From Snowella sp. (lineage in GTDB: Bacteria > Cyanobacteriota > Cyanobacteriia > Cyanobacteriales > Microcystaceae), in NCBI GenBank assembly GCA_003249095.1, contig QBMS01000005.1, forward strand, positions 1 through 64,000: a DNA stretch of 64,000 bases. Direction: 5' to 3'. Both the position numbers and the translations under genes were made by a program. Below are positions 27,735-35,481 of the stretch, in pieces (positions within the stretch are counted from its first letter, which is position 1; each line of letters opens with the position of its first letter). The notes under the pieces were generated by a model, which had not been told where the DNA came from, did not search any database, and saw nothing but the letters and a program-made list of their open reading frames with translations.

Positions 27735-27967
27735 TAAATGAAATTTGTCCCGTTTGTGGTGGCCCGACTGTTTTAAAAAAGGTTACAGAAATTATTCGCG
27801 GTGGTAAACATACTGCGATCGTTCAAGTAGAGGCTGAAGTCTGCTTACATTGTGGAGAACGCTTATATACGCCCGAATTTGTTAGAAAATGTGAACAAAT
27901 TAAAGCAAAATTAGAAAAAGAAGAAACTAAGGACTTTCAACCAGTGGAAGTTGCTTATCAAGCTTAA
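27728..27967 (+). CDS. YgiT-type (MqsA-like) zinc-finger protein, candidate antitoxin
   Basis: This 79-residue protein has two Cys pairs, CPVCGG near residue 8 and CLHCGE near residue 40, as in the zinc domain of MqsA/YgiT antitoxins. The C-terminal part is charged (EQIKAKLEKEETKD) and has no helix-turn-helix. It overlaps the DUF4258 gene by 7 bases and precedes a HigA-like gene by 6 bases. The DNA-binding part of the antitoxin may therefore be supplied by the third gene. Confidence 0.85.
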   Translation: MLINEICPVCGGPTVLKKVTEIIRGGKHTAIVQVEAEVCLHCGERLYTPEFVRKCEQIKAKLEKEETKDFQPVEVAYQA

Positions 27968-27973
27968 ACGACG

Positions 27974-28270
27974 ATGATTCAAATTATTAATCCCCATGAG
28001 GGTGACATTCTCAAATATGAATTTTTAGAAGAACTCAATATACCCGATAAGGATTTGGCCCTAGCCATTGGTGCGCTCCAAATTGTCATTGAAAACATTA
28101 TTCAAGGAAAATCTAGAATTACTGCCGATTTGGATTTGCGTTTATCCCGTTATTTTGGACTTTCAGAAGGATACTTTCTCAGACTCCAAAATGCTTATGA
28201 ATTAATGGAAGCCAAAAGAATATTAGGAGAAACGTTAAATCAGATTATTCCTTTAGGAACAAGAATTTAA
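27974..28270 (+). CDS. HigA-type helix-turn-helix protein
   Basis: The 98-residue product has the HigA-antitoxin layout: HEGDILKYEFLEELNI, an XRE-like helix-turn-helix around residues 25-50 (DLALAIGALQIVIENIIQGKS), and RITADLDLRLSRYFGLSEGYFLRLQNAYEL. HigA proteins bind and repress their own operon and neutralise HigB. Here no HigB follows; instead a DUF4258/zinc-finger pair precedes it. It may be a repressor that completes a three-part module. Confidence 0.85.
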   Translation: MIQIINPHEGDILKYEFLEELNIPDKDLALAIGALQIVIENIIQGKSRITADLDLRLSRYFGLSEGYFLRLQNAYELMEAKRILGETLNQIIPLGTRI

Positions 28271-28350
28271 CCAATTGTCCGTTTAAGATACCAATAAATC
28301 TGGATTTAAAGCTCCCCAGCAAAAAAGCACAGGTTATTTATTTTTCATGC

Positions 28351-28686
28351 CTAACTTTCTGGATTAACTTCGGCTTGTCTTGATGACAACTTTTCCTGTT
28401 CAACTTCCGCCTGAAGTTTAGCTTGCTCTTCAGGAGTCATACTTTCCCAACGTTTTTGGATGATAGCCTCTTCATAATCTTTAATTTGTTTATGGTAGGT
28501 CATATCATTGGTCAAGACACGGAAAATATAGGAGAATAACCAAAGAATTAAGACTCCAACCAAAAATGCCTGAGACCAGACTCCCGCTTTTTGGGGATCT
28601 AATCCGCTTACTTGCAAGAGCAGATAAACCACTAATCCCGATACAAAGAAAGCAGTGATCAGCGCGATCGCATCAATACGGCGCAT
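28351..28686 (-). CDS. DUF3007-family membrane protein
   Basis: The 111-residue protein has two membrane helices (about 7-26 and 38-58) and a charged C-terminal tail (MTYHKQIKDYEEAIIQKRWE, MTPEEQAKLQAEVEQEK). This pattern matches DUF3007, found in cyanobacteria and plastid-bearing eukaryotes. It follows ndhL by 12 bases on the same strand, as it does in other cyanobacteria as I recall. That suggests a link to the NDH-1 complex or thylakoid membranes, but no function is known. Confidence 0.85.
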   Translation of the reverse strand: MRRIDAIALITAFFVSGLVVYLLLQVSGLDPQKAGVWSQAFLVGVLILWLFSYIFRVLTNDMTYHKQIKDYEEAIIQKRWESMTPEEQAKLQAEVEQEKLSSRQAEVNPES

Positions 28687-28698
28687 AAATATTGTGTC

Positions 28699-28941
28699 CT
28701 AAATAGCACGACGTTGGGGACGAAAGTTTAAAACGGGACTCAATAAAAGCATCCCAGGGAAAAAGAAAAAGACCAAAAAGTACATAAACAACCGTTCCAC
28801 AGAACTGACCACGTACCAACGGCTTTTTAGGTAAAAATAAACCAATGCGGGCAAAACCAACAAATAAAGGCCGCTCAGGACGAGGTAGAGTAGGGCAACC
28901 AAGCCTGTTTCTGAAAGGAGGTTAGAGACAATAAATTCCAT
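28699..28941 (-). CDS. ndhL: NAD(P)H-quinone oxidoreductase subunit L
   Basis: The 80-residue protein has two or three membrane helices ([24 protein letters not shown], then [19 protein letters not shown]) joined by [12 protein letters not shown], which is typical for NdhL (formerly IctA). NdhL is an oxygenic-photosynthesis-specific subunit of the thylakoid NDH-1 complex and is needed for cyclic electron flow and CO2 uptake. The length matches known members. It forms a two-gene unit with the DUF3007 gene. Confidence 0.93.
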   Translation of the reverse strand: MEFIVSNLLSETGLVALLYLVLSGLYLLVLPALVYFYLKSRWYVVSSVERLFMYFLVFFFFPGMLLLSPVLNFRPQRRAI

Positions 28942-28995
28942 TGGTTGATCTTGAAAATAGGGGTAATCGTCAGGTTGATAGGTCGAATATCTTAG

Positions 28996-29427
28996 TTGAC
29001 ATACTCCCCATGCCTAAAGGCAGGGGATTCTCCAAACATTGCTGCTTTGGATTTCTGGTTCAGCGACTCAACTTCAATCAAACATCTTGCAATATTCAAT
29101 CCAGAGGTCGTGTCTCCCCAGACGTTTACTCCATTTCAGAAGTCCGTTCTCGTATGCCCTACGATACGGTTTAAAACCTCAATACTGGTTTCTCTGGTAC
29201 TTGGTGCTTGGATATTTTACCTGTACGAGGATTACCGTACAGAACCCGCTATATCCAGTTTTCAAGGTGCGTCTATCGTTTAGATAGCTAGGTTTTAAAA
29301 GCGGTTGAATACCTTTCCGCTACAACCTAATTATACGCATTTTGAGAGTTTTTGGATAAAGGTTCTTCAAGGTGGCTAAAGCCACCACCGTGTTCATCCC
29401 CATGCCTAAAGTCAGGGGCTTTCCACT
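28996..29427 (-). mobile_element. Degenerate IS200/IS605 (TnpB) remnant with two element-end hairpins
   Basis: Reading the minus strand from about 29125 to 28996 gives GVNVWGDTTSGLNIARC, then LIEVESLNQKSKAAMFGE and [11 protein letters not shown]. This resembles the C-terminal tail of TnpB proteins in IS200/IS605 elements. It is preceded by a stop codon and no catalytic part is present. The tail overlaps a hairpin (CCCCATGCCTAAAGGCAGGGG, about 29005-29027 on the plus strand) typical of the element's right end. A second similar hairpin (CCCCATGCCTAAAGTCAGGGG) lies at about 29399-29420, so two ends of related elements remain. A palindrome GGTGGCTAAAGCCACC lies at about 29371-29387. Confidence 0.75.
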
Positions 29428-29642
29428 CGCTTTTTGTAAACTGTAGCTTATTTTTGGCTGAATTTCATCCCTAGCATTTTAAATTTGATCTATTGCTTGA
29501 CAGTTGTGACTCTAGTCTTAGACAATAAGAGATCGCGTGTCCAAAGTTCCTGCTCGGATCAGGTTTGAGACATTAGTAAACAAATTTTTAGGGCATTATA
29601 GCCTTGAGAATACCTGTACGGCAACCCAATTAAAAAGAAAAA

Positions 29643-30041
29643 ATGAGTTACGCAATTATTGAAGCGGGTGGTACGCAACTGCGTGTCGAGCCTGGTCGTT
29701 TTTATGATTTGAATCATCTTTTTGCCGATCCCGATGATAATTATGTGATCGACAAGGTTTTATTAGTCAATAACGACAATGAAGTGACGGTAGGTCAGCC
29801 TTTCGTTGAAGGGGCTACGGTGGAAGGAAAAATTCTTTCCCATTTACGGGGACGGAAAATCATCGTCTATAAAATGCGTCCCAAAAAGAAAACTCGCAAA
29901 AAACGCGGGCATCGTCAAGAGTTAACCCGTTTGCTGATTACTTCGATTAGTATGAATGGTACGGCGATCGCGTCGGCTTCCGAGGACGCGCTCAAGACAC
30001 CGATCTTAGCTACCTCAGAAACCTTTGCAGAAGAAGAGTAA
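29643..30041 (+). CDS. rplU: 50S ribosomal protein L21
   Basis: L21 binds 23S rRNA in the large subunit. The 132-residue product has the family core: [42 protein letters not shown], and [23 protein letters not shown]. The C-terminal tail of about 25 residues ([19 protein letters not shown]) is longer than in E. coli but common in cyanobacteria. The ATG start is followed 39 bases after the stop by rpmA. Confidence 0.97.
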   Translation: MSYAIIEAGGTQLRVEPGRFYDLNHLFADPDDNYVIDKVLLVNNDNEVTVGQPFVEGATVEGKILSHLRGRKIIVYKMRPKKKTRKKRGHRQELTRLLITSISMNGTAIASASEDALKTPILATSETFAEEE

Positions 30042-30080
30042 ACTCTAAATTATTCTCATTAATTTTTAGGTAAAAATAAA

Positions 30081-30350
30081 ATGGCACATAAGAAAGGGAC
30101 AGGTAGTACACGAAACGGACGCGACTCTAATTCAAAACGTCTGGGTGTTAAACGCTATGGCGGTCAGGTCGTCACGGCAGGTTGTATCATTATTCGTCAA
30201 CGGGGAACCAGAGTTCATCCTGGGGAAAACGTCGGACGGGGCAGTGATGATACGCTTTTCTCTTTGATTGATGGCGTAGTTAAATTTGAACAAAGAACTC
30301 GTAGTCGTAAAAAAGTGAGTGTTTATCCTGTGGCTGTGGCGGCAGAATAA
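30081..30350 (+). CDS. rpmA: 50S ribosomal protein L27
   Basis: The 89-residue protein starts [20 protein letters not shown] and contains [20 protein letters not shown], all classic for L27. Its N terminus reaches the peptidyl transferase centre. There is no N-terminal extension of the kind cleaved in Firmicutes. It forms an operon with rplU and is followed by a strong terminator. Confidence 0.97.
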   Translation: MAHKKGTGSTRNGRDSNSKRLGVKRYGGQVVTAGCIIIRQRGTRVHPGENVGRGSDDTLFSLIDGVVKFEQRTRSRKKVSVYPVAVAAE

Positions 30351-30378
30351 TCTGTTTAAAATGATTTTGATTTAGTGG

Positions 30379-30406
30379 AGAGGCTTAGTTTCTAGGCCTC
30401 TTTTTT
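30379..30406 (+). terminator. Strong intrinsic terminator of rplU-rpmA
   Basis: AGAGGCTTAG (30379-30388) pairs with CTAGGCCTCT (30392-30401) around a TTT loop with one G-T pair, and six T follow (30401-30406). It lies 28 bases past the rpmA stop codon. Confidence 0.85.
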
Positions 30407-30592
30407 CATGGATTATGCTCCTAAGATTGTAGAAGGGATCGGAGTCATTTTAGTCGCGATCGCGAATTCTCTGGTAGGGGCAAAGGCAAGCCCTGCAATA
30501 ATCCCTATATGAAGTTTGAGGGCTTGTCTGAATAAGCTATATTAGTTCATAGACCACAATTATAGACTCATAAGAAATAAAAACTTTAACCA

Positions 30593-30754
30593 ATGGCTTG
30601 CCCTCATTGCAATAGCGACTATATTTGCCCGTCTCGTACCCAAAATCTTGTAATAAGATTGTTATGGCTTTTGTTGCTTTGTCATCGTTTTCGTTGTCGT
30701 AGTTGTGGCAAGAGTCACATCGTCTTTTTACCGTTCTATCTCTTTTTAGAGTAA
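30593..30754 (+). CDS. Small zinc-ribbon-like protein, 53 aa
   Basis: The frame starts MACPHCNSDYICPSRTQ, has a Leu-rich middle (LLWLLLLCHRF), then CRSCGK, and ends FLE. The paired CPHC and CRSC motifs suggest a zinc ribbon, separated by a short hydrophobic stretch. It was found by direct translation. It overlaps no other gene and ends 3 bases before the convergent secreted-protein gene. There is no clear ribosome site. The family is unnamed to me, and the Cys pattern is the main evidence that it is real. Confidence 0.6.
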   Translation: MACPHCNSDYICPSRTQNLVIRLLWLLLLCHRFRCRSCGKSHIVFLPFYLFLE

Positions 30755-30757
30755 CTG

Positions 30758-31195
30758 TTATTTGACTGCTTCCAGACGAATCGCATTGCCTTGGGAGTCG
30801 GTGCGATAAATCCAGGTTTTTTTATTGTGACCAAGGATAATTTGCCAACCTTGAACCAACATTTGCGTACAGAATTCATCGGTTTTCGCTAATCCTAGAC
30901 AGCCATCAGGCCAAGTCTTGGGATTCGCTGTTTTTACGACTATTTCCTGAAAAGGGATTTTAGCTCTTTTGACCAGATCTTTGCGGACTAATTGAATAAG
31001 ATTGGGCGGTGCAGAAATTTGATTTGCTAGGAGTTCTGCCTTTGTTGAGTTTGACTCTATGGGAAGAGGAAACACGGCTAAGGTATTTTGGAGAGTCAGA
31101 GTCCAAATGATCAGAGTGGCTAGCAAGAATTTAGTAGCAGATAACCCTAAAAAATAAATCTTTCGAGTCAAAATAAATGGTTTTTGTTGTTTCAT
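30758..31195 (-). CDS. Secreted conserved hypothetical protein
   Basis: The 145-residue protein has an N-terminal basic stretch followed by a signal-like hydrophobic segment (about 17-40). The mature part carries VKTANPKTWPDGCLGL, FCTQMLVQGWQIIL and TWIYRTDSQGNAIRLE. This Cys-containing pattern recurs in exported cyanobacterial proteins, but I know no function. Two Cys residues could form a disulfide. It is a single gene. Confidence 0.75.
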   Translation of the reverse strand: MKQQKPFILTRKIYFLGLSATKFLLATLIIWTLTLQNTLAVFPLPIESNSTKAELLANQISAPPNLIQLVRKDLVKRAKIPFQEIVVKTANPKTWPDGCLGLAKTDEFCTQMLVQGWQIILGHNKKTWIYRTDSQGNAIRLEAVK

Positions 31196-31445
31196 TATTA
31201 GTGATTTTTTTAAGCTTTTGAAAGCTGATAGAAATTAATTCTGAACAATGGCAATATTGGGAATTAACGCTAATCAGGTGCTGATGGTAATTGATTTTAA
31301 CCCGCAACAAGATCCCCTTTCTATTTTAGCGAAGAATTGAAATTGGATGAGTGTGACCTCTAGTTGATGAAGGATGGTATATCGCTGTTCTATCAGAGAA
31401 GGAGAGTTATAATAAAGAAAAAGCCCTGAAAAAGTTAGGTGGTAT

Positions 31446-31571
31446 ATGGTTAAGCCACGGGACGCGCAAAAAACAGTGAAATTCATCGATGAATACTGTG
31501 AAGTGTATAGAACCTATTTGGTATCTCTCTTGCAACGCTTAGCTGATAAGAATTACAGGCATTTTGCCTAA
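31446..31571 (+). pseudogene. N-terminal fragment of a transposase
   Basis: The 41-codon frame starts MVKPRDAQKTVKFIDEYCEV and then leaves the expected pattern (YRTYLVSLLQRLADKNYRHFA). The opening resembles the start of cyanobacterial IS701/IS4-type transposases (MV.PRDA.KTVKF.D.YC). The catalytic DDE part is absent. This is probably an insertion-sequence relic. The family call is moderate because the fragment is short. Confidence 0.5.
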
Positions 31572-31592
31572 TTCTCTCTAATCCATACTGGG

Positions 31593-31796
31593 TTAAGGTT
31601 TTGAGAAAGATACCAACAAGGTTTGTTGAATTGCCTTTTTCTTACGAGGTCTGGGAATCGGCGTAATAAAACTGGCAGGTCGCCGTTGATCAATAACTTT
31701 TTGAGTTGGCAAACCATTCTTGTCCAGTTCTCCATGCTGGGTTGGGCGATGATAGGGAGAATTTAAGATGGGTTTCTCAAAAAATTGATCAGACAT
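31593..31796 (-). pseudogene. N-terminal remnant of a type III-like restriction helicase
   Basis: The 67-residue frame reads FFEKPILNSPYHRPTQHGEL, then DKNGLPTQKVIDQRRPASFI, then TPIPRPRKKK, and stops. This resembles the first 50 or so residues of long restriction endonuclease/DEAD helicase proteins (FF.KPILNSPYEYPARHWELDE.GQPTQ). Those proteins exceed 900 residues, so this is a fossil. Next to it lie a transposase fragment and other debris, which marks a degraded defence locus. Confidence 0.55.
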
Positions 31797-31915
31797 AAAG
31801 CAGATAATTGAATTTTACAAGAACAGACGTGTAAGAATTTTCACTTAAAGGACAAGTTTAACGCTTTTTGATTCACTCTATCGATCTTTTCTTTTTCGTA
31901 TTCTATGGGGCCAAT

Positions 31916-31946
31916 AAAAAAATCCACTACCTGAAGGGAAGCGGAT
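31916..31946 (-). terminator. Terminator of the DUF2949 gene
   Basis: On the minus strand ATCCGCTTCC pairs with GGTAGTGGAT (one mismatch, one G-T pair), followed by TTTTTTT (31916-31922). It lies about 54 bases past the DUF2949 stop codon. Confidence 0.65.
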
Positions 31947-31999
31947 CATAAATTCAATGAAGAATACTAAAAAATTTTCAAAAACAGGCAATGGAGCAT

Positions 32000-32224
32000 T
32001 TAATCCTTATCTAACCAGTCGTAAATGCGGTCTAGTTCATCCAAATTAATTAAACCGTACTGCCACAGCACAATGGGTAAGGAGCCATGATTTTGTTTGA
32101 CTGAGCGTTCGGCGATCGCCACAGAATCCTGAGAAAGGGCCAATTCTTCCTGCAAAAAATTAGAAAGTCCATGATATTTCGTACTTTGCATAGTTATTTG
32201 TCCATCCTGTTTTGTTATGTTCAT
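32000..32224 (-). CDS. DUF2949-family protein
   Basis: This 74-residue protein contains TKYHGLSNFLQEELALSQDSVAIAER, SLPIVLWQYGLINLDELDRIYDWL, the DUF2949 pattern known from cyanobacteria. A second start (MQSTKYHGLS) 12 codons in gives the usual short N terminus and may be the true one. It is soluble and helical. The function is unknown. Confidence 0.85.
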   Translation of the reverse strand: MNITKQDGQITMQSTKYHGLSNFLQEELALSQDSVAIAERSVKQNHGSLPIVLWQYGLINLDELDRIYDWLDKD

Positions 32225-32919
32225 TTTGAAATAAGGGTTTGATTAATAAAGGGAACAAAGGCCAGTTTTAAAATAGTCTATTGATTAGTTAAGGTGATTT
32301 TACAAAAGTCCAAAAAATTTGGATTTAATTTTGCTCGTCTCTATAAACAAGTATTGCGTTCACCTAAACGACGGGTTTCGGAAAAAATAATCGAACCCCA
32401 GAGCATAGAATCTTTGTAGTTATAGCTAATTCTTGTGAAGGATTTGTGAATTTAAAATGCAAATTTAAAATAAATATTGCTTCGTTAAACAACGAGAGCA
32501 TCTCCGCACAAGAATCTTAATGTAAGCTTGATAAATCTGTCCCCTAAACCATTGATTTAGGGAAACTCTCACATTACTTACAAACACTACTAACTCTAAA
32601 GAAGATCCAAAAGCCACATCTTAGAGTTTTATTTTGCGGCGAGTAGCCACTTAGATACAATTTTGAGCATCTTGTTGGGAGCCTACCGCAACGCTTTGAT
32701 CTCGTTAAAACACCAGAGTGGGTTGGGGGAAATGGTATCTGGACTGCTCGATTAAAAGATAGAACCGAATCTCAGTTAATTCAACTGTTGAAGTAGCCTA
32801 TCTGAATCTTTTGGCATTAAAGATTTGCCTTTGACTAATACTATACGCAATTTTTGTCGATTAAATACCAAAGAAAACCTTAAATTTTGTAAATTGATAC
32901 AGGGGATTTCTAGCTAAAA
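32225..32919. other. Long intergenic region with hairpins and an ORF relic
   Basis: The 695 bases hold a hairpin CCCTAAA/TTTAGGG (32542-32562) and a second stem AACTCTAA/TTAGAGTT (32592-32628) followed by a T-rich stretch, which may end a transcript. A 49-codon open stretch without a start (32647-32796) reads as protein and is listed separately. No known RNA family is recognised. Confidence 0.4.
32647..32796 (+). pseudogene. C-terminal coding relic, family unknown
   Basis: After a stop codon, 49 codons read PLRYNFEHLVGSLPQRFDLV, then KTPEWVGGNGIWTARLKDR, then TESQLIQLLK before a TAG. The text looks protein-like, with hydrophobic and charged residues in helix-like spacing, but no start codon is present. 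It could be the end of a lost gene. I do not recognise the family. Confidence 0.35.
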
Positions 32920-33423
32920 TTACGGAGTTTTCGTGAATTCGACCTTAAGTAGATCTCCTTTTTGAAGTCCTAATTCTTTTGCACGTCCAGAAGCGAGTTC
33001 TACCACTTGATCAATTTCCACAAAAGGGCCATAGGAAGGACAGGGATCACGCTTACAAGGAGGAACCGAGGCTGAAATTGATTGGATCACGCCTCCACGC
33101 AAAAAAATCATATCTAGCGGGATCAAGGTATTTTTCATCCAAAAGCGAGTCACGCGGGGCGGAGAAAAGAGAAAGATCATTCCTCGATTTTTTGCTAAAT
33201 CGGTTCTAAACATTAATCCGATTTCTTGCTGTTCTGGGGTTTTCGCGACTTCTAATTCAATGACTTCTTCACCGATTTTAGCGGTTGCTGTAATCGGTAA
33301 TTTTTGTCCCTGATTTGCAGCAACCTGGGGCTGGGAGGATACGGGAGCGGTCGTTACGCATCCAGCCAGTAAAAAGGTTAGGAGTAATCCAGAGATTGAT
33401 TTTTGTAGCAGGTTCACCGTCAT
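32920..33423 (-). CDS. DUF192-family lipoprotein
   Basis: The 167-residue protein starts with a lipoprotein signal (LLLTFLLAGC), then a DUF192 domain: EVAKTPEQQEIGLMFRTDLAKNRGM, FLFSPPRVTRFWMKNTLIPLDMIFL and VVELASGRAKELGLQKGD. DUF192 proteins are small periplasmic beta-barrel-like proteins found in many bacteria and archaea. Function is unknown. The Cys pair in PPCKRDPC could be redox-active or disulfide-bonded. Confidence 0.93.
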   Translation of the reverse strand: MTVNLLQKSISGLLLTFLLAGCVTTAPVSSQPQVAANQGQKLPITATAKIGEEVIELEVAKTPEQQEIGLMFRTDLAKNRGMIFLFSPPRVTRFWMKNTLIPLDMIFLRGGVIQSISASVPPCKRDPCPSYGPFVEIDQVVELASGRAKELGLQKGDLLKVEFTKTP

Positions 33424-33572
33424 TTCATCTTGGTTGCAATGTTAGGAATTTTGAGGTTGAGAAAATTGAGAATTTCTAATATATCAAGCTTTGGAGCTTT
33501 TTTGATTGGGGAATCTGTAAACCCAGAAGGACGGTTGGCCGCGATCGCCGATCGCCTCTTTTTTGCGTTTCT

Positions 33573-34265
33573 TTAAGATTCTTTGAGGACATACCCCACA
33601 CCCCGAACGGTATGAATCAGGCGTTTTTGACCACCCACTTCAATTTTTAGCCGTAGATAACGGATATAGACCTCAATGATATTCGATTCTCCATGAAAAT
33701 CGTAACCCCAGACGTGTTCTAAAATTTGCTCCCTCGTCACCACTTCCCTGGGATGGGCCATGAGGTATTTTAATAATTCAAATTCCTTCATGGTTAAATC
33801 AATTTTTTTTCCCATTAAAATCAGATGACGATTGCTTAAATCTAGGACGAGATGACCAAAGGCGAGTTGTTCGGGGGGATTTTCCGAGGGTTGGAGATAA
33901 AACCGCACTCGGCGCAAAAAAAGACTCGAATAGGGTTTGAGTAAATAATCATCGGCTCCTGCTTCTAAGCAAATGACCCGCTCCTCAATGCTTTCCTGTT
34001 CAATCAACATCAGAATAATCACGGGATAGGATGCCTGCCGCAACTCCTGACAGAATTGCAATCCTTTCTCCCCAGCGCGATCGCGGTCTAGGACAATCAG
34101 AGCGGGATGTTGTTGTTTTATTTGAACCCAGGCCTGATCAATATCGAGGGCAATTAAGGGAATATAGCCCGCTTCCTGAAGATCTAAGTTCGCTTTTTGA
34201 TTTAAAGCATCATTGGTTTTCACCAATAATACGTAGGGATTCGGTGTTGGAGGAGAAACTACCAT
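33573..34265 (-). CDS. OmpR-family response regulator with atypical receiver (NblR-like)
   Basis: The 230-residue protein has a receiver domain (about 10-120) and a winged-helix effector domain (about 135-228, with LTMKEFELLKYLMAHPREVVTR and HTVRGVGYVL). The receiver keeps the Asp in LIVLDRD and the Lys in LLKPY. The acidic pair normally at the end of strand beta-1 is replaced by KTN (LLVKTNDAL), so Mg2+-dependent phosphorylation is doubtful. NblR, which controls phycobilisome breakdown, is known for an atypical receiver. No cognate kinase lies nearby. Confidence 0.85.
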   Translation of the reverse strand: MVVSPPTPNPYVLLVKTNDALNQKANLDLQEAGYIPLIALDIDQAWVQIKQQHPALIVLDRDRAGEKGLQFCQELRQASYPVIILMLIEQESIEERVICLEAGADDYLLKPYSSLFLRRVRFYLQPSENPPEQLAFGHLVLDLSNRHLILMGKKIDLTMKEFELLKYLMAHPREVVTREQILEHVWGYDFHGESNIIEVYIRYLRLKIEVGGQKRLIHTVRGVGYVLKES

Positions 34266-34270
34266 AGGGG

Positions 34271-35452
34271 TTAGGGACTTTGCGATTGCTTTGGTTCAGG
34301 ATAAATTTCAGTCACCACTCTATCTTTTTTATCACTGGTGACAATGACACTATTATTTTGCAGAATACCGATCGCCCTTTCTCCTGTGAGATTAAATTTA
34401 GGGGATTTGCTTTGTTGATAAATCACATTTCCCAGGGCCTCCAAGGTTTGGTCAGCCATATTCCAAGTCAGGTTATTGGCAAAGAGGGTCGCTTGATTCC
34501 GTTGACTCATCCCCTGGGCTCCCCCTGTCAGCCAGGCCATCCTTTGATTGAGATCTACCTTACCCTGATTGCCCGTAATGGTAATTTGTTCTTCATAATC
34601 GACTAACTTCAGGGGCTGGGAGGAATCGACTAGCCGTTTGTCATAGTGCCAATTGATCAAAGTTCCCGCAATTTGCAGAGGCGGCTTTAGGGATTTAAAA
34701 TCCACACTCTGTCGGATTTGCAACAGTTTAGTCTTCAATTGCAATTCTGCTTGTTTGGTCACGACCTGATCGGTGATCAGTTTATCTTGAAAGCGAGAAA
34801 CCGTCATTAATTGATCACTCAGAATCTTGTTTTCAGCAATCAACCAAAACAAATGTTCCGTTTTCAGTTGCAGTCTTTTTTGAGCCGATACCGCGACAAT
34901 GTTGCCCGACAAATCCACACGCTGGCGACGGGTTTCATACCGTCCTTCTTTGGCGGTCACTTCCAGTTGGGGATGACTGCCCTTAAAATCACTACGAATA
35001 ATCAACAGAGAATTTTTGGGTTGCCACTCGGCTTCATTACTGCGAATCACCGCCTTGTTACGGGGATCAACGGCGATAATATTTTGCCGCAAAATCACGA
35101 TTTCCCCGTCTTTTTGAATTTCTCCCTTATCCGCACTCACTTTGAGGACGATTTTTCCATCGGTAAATAAATTTCCCTTGATGCCAGTCAAGTCCGCATT
35201 TTTGCGATCGGGGGTATAAACCGCATCTTCTACCTGAATTTTCCAGAGATTCTGTCCCTTGGCATTAGTTTGCTCTAGGGTCGCCTTGGTTAACCTCAGA
35301 TAGCTTTCTAACTTGCCGCTCGGAGTCGGACTGGGCTGGGCGATCGGTTTAGAGGGTTGACATCCCGCGACCATAAAAATCAGGACACCACTAAGCAGTA
35401 GTCTCCAACTATCCATAGAACGAGGTAAAAAATTTAACAAATCAAAAGCCAA
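34271..35452 (-). CDS. lptC: LPS export protein LptC, long cyanobacterial form
   Basis: The 393-residue protein begins with a lipoprotein-like signal (LLLSGVLIFMVAGC) and continues with repeated beta strands of the LptC/OstA type: NLWKIQVEDAVYTPDRKNADLTGIKG, EGRYETRRQRVDLSGNI, NQGKVDLNQRMAWLTGG. LptC carries lipopolysaccharide between the LptBFG transporter and LptA. Cyanobacterial forms are about twice as long as E. coli LptC and seem to include LptA-like repeats. ATG at 35416 (MDSWRLLL) also fits the signal. It lies just 5 bases upstream of the response regulator. Confidence 0.85.
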   Translation of the reverse strand: MAFDLLNFLPRSMDSWRLLLSGVLIFMVAGCQPSKPIAQPSPTPSGKLESYLRLTKATLEQTNAKGQNLWKIQVEDAVYTPDRKNADLTGIKGNLFTDGKIVLKVSADKGEIQKDGEIVILRQNIIAVDPRNKAVIRSNEAEWQPKNSLLIIRSDFKGSHPQLEVTAKEGRYETRRQRVDLSGNIVAVSAQKRLQLKTEHLFWLIAENKILSDQLMTVSRFQDKLITDQVVTKQAELQLKTKLLQIRQSVDFKSLKPPLQIAGTLINWHYDKRLVDSSQPLKLVDYEEQITITGNQGKVDLNQRMAWLTGGAQGMSQRNQATLFANNLTWNMADQTLEALGNVIYQQSKSPKFNLTGERAIGILQNNSVIVTSDKKDRVVTEIYPEPKQSQSP

Positions 35453-35481
35453 TTACCAGAATTTCAAGCAGATTTAGTGAA

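Noticed and set aside
28941..29287. Plus-strand frames of 77-95 codons in the IS remnant
   Set aside because: The minus strand carries the TnpB tail, so these plus-strand frames are most likely antisense artefacts.
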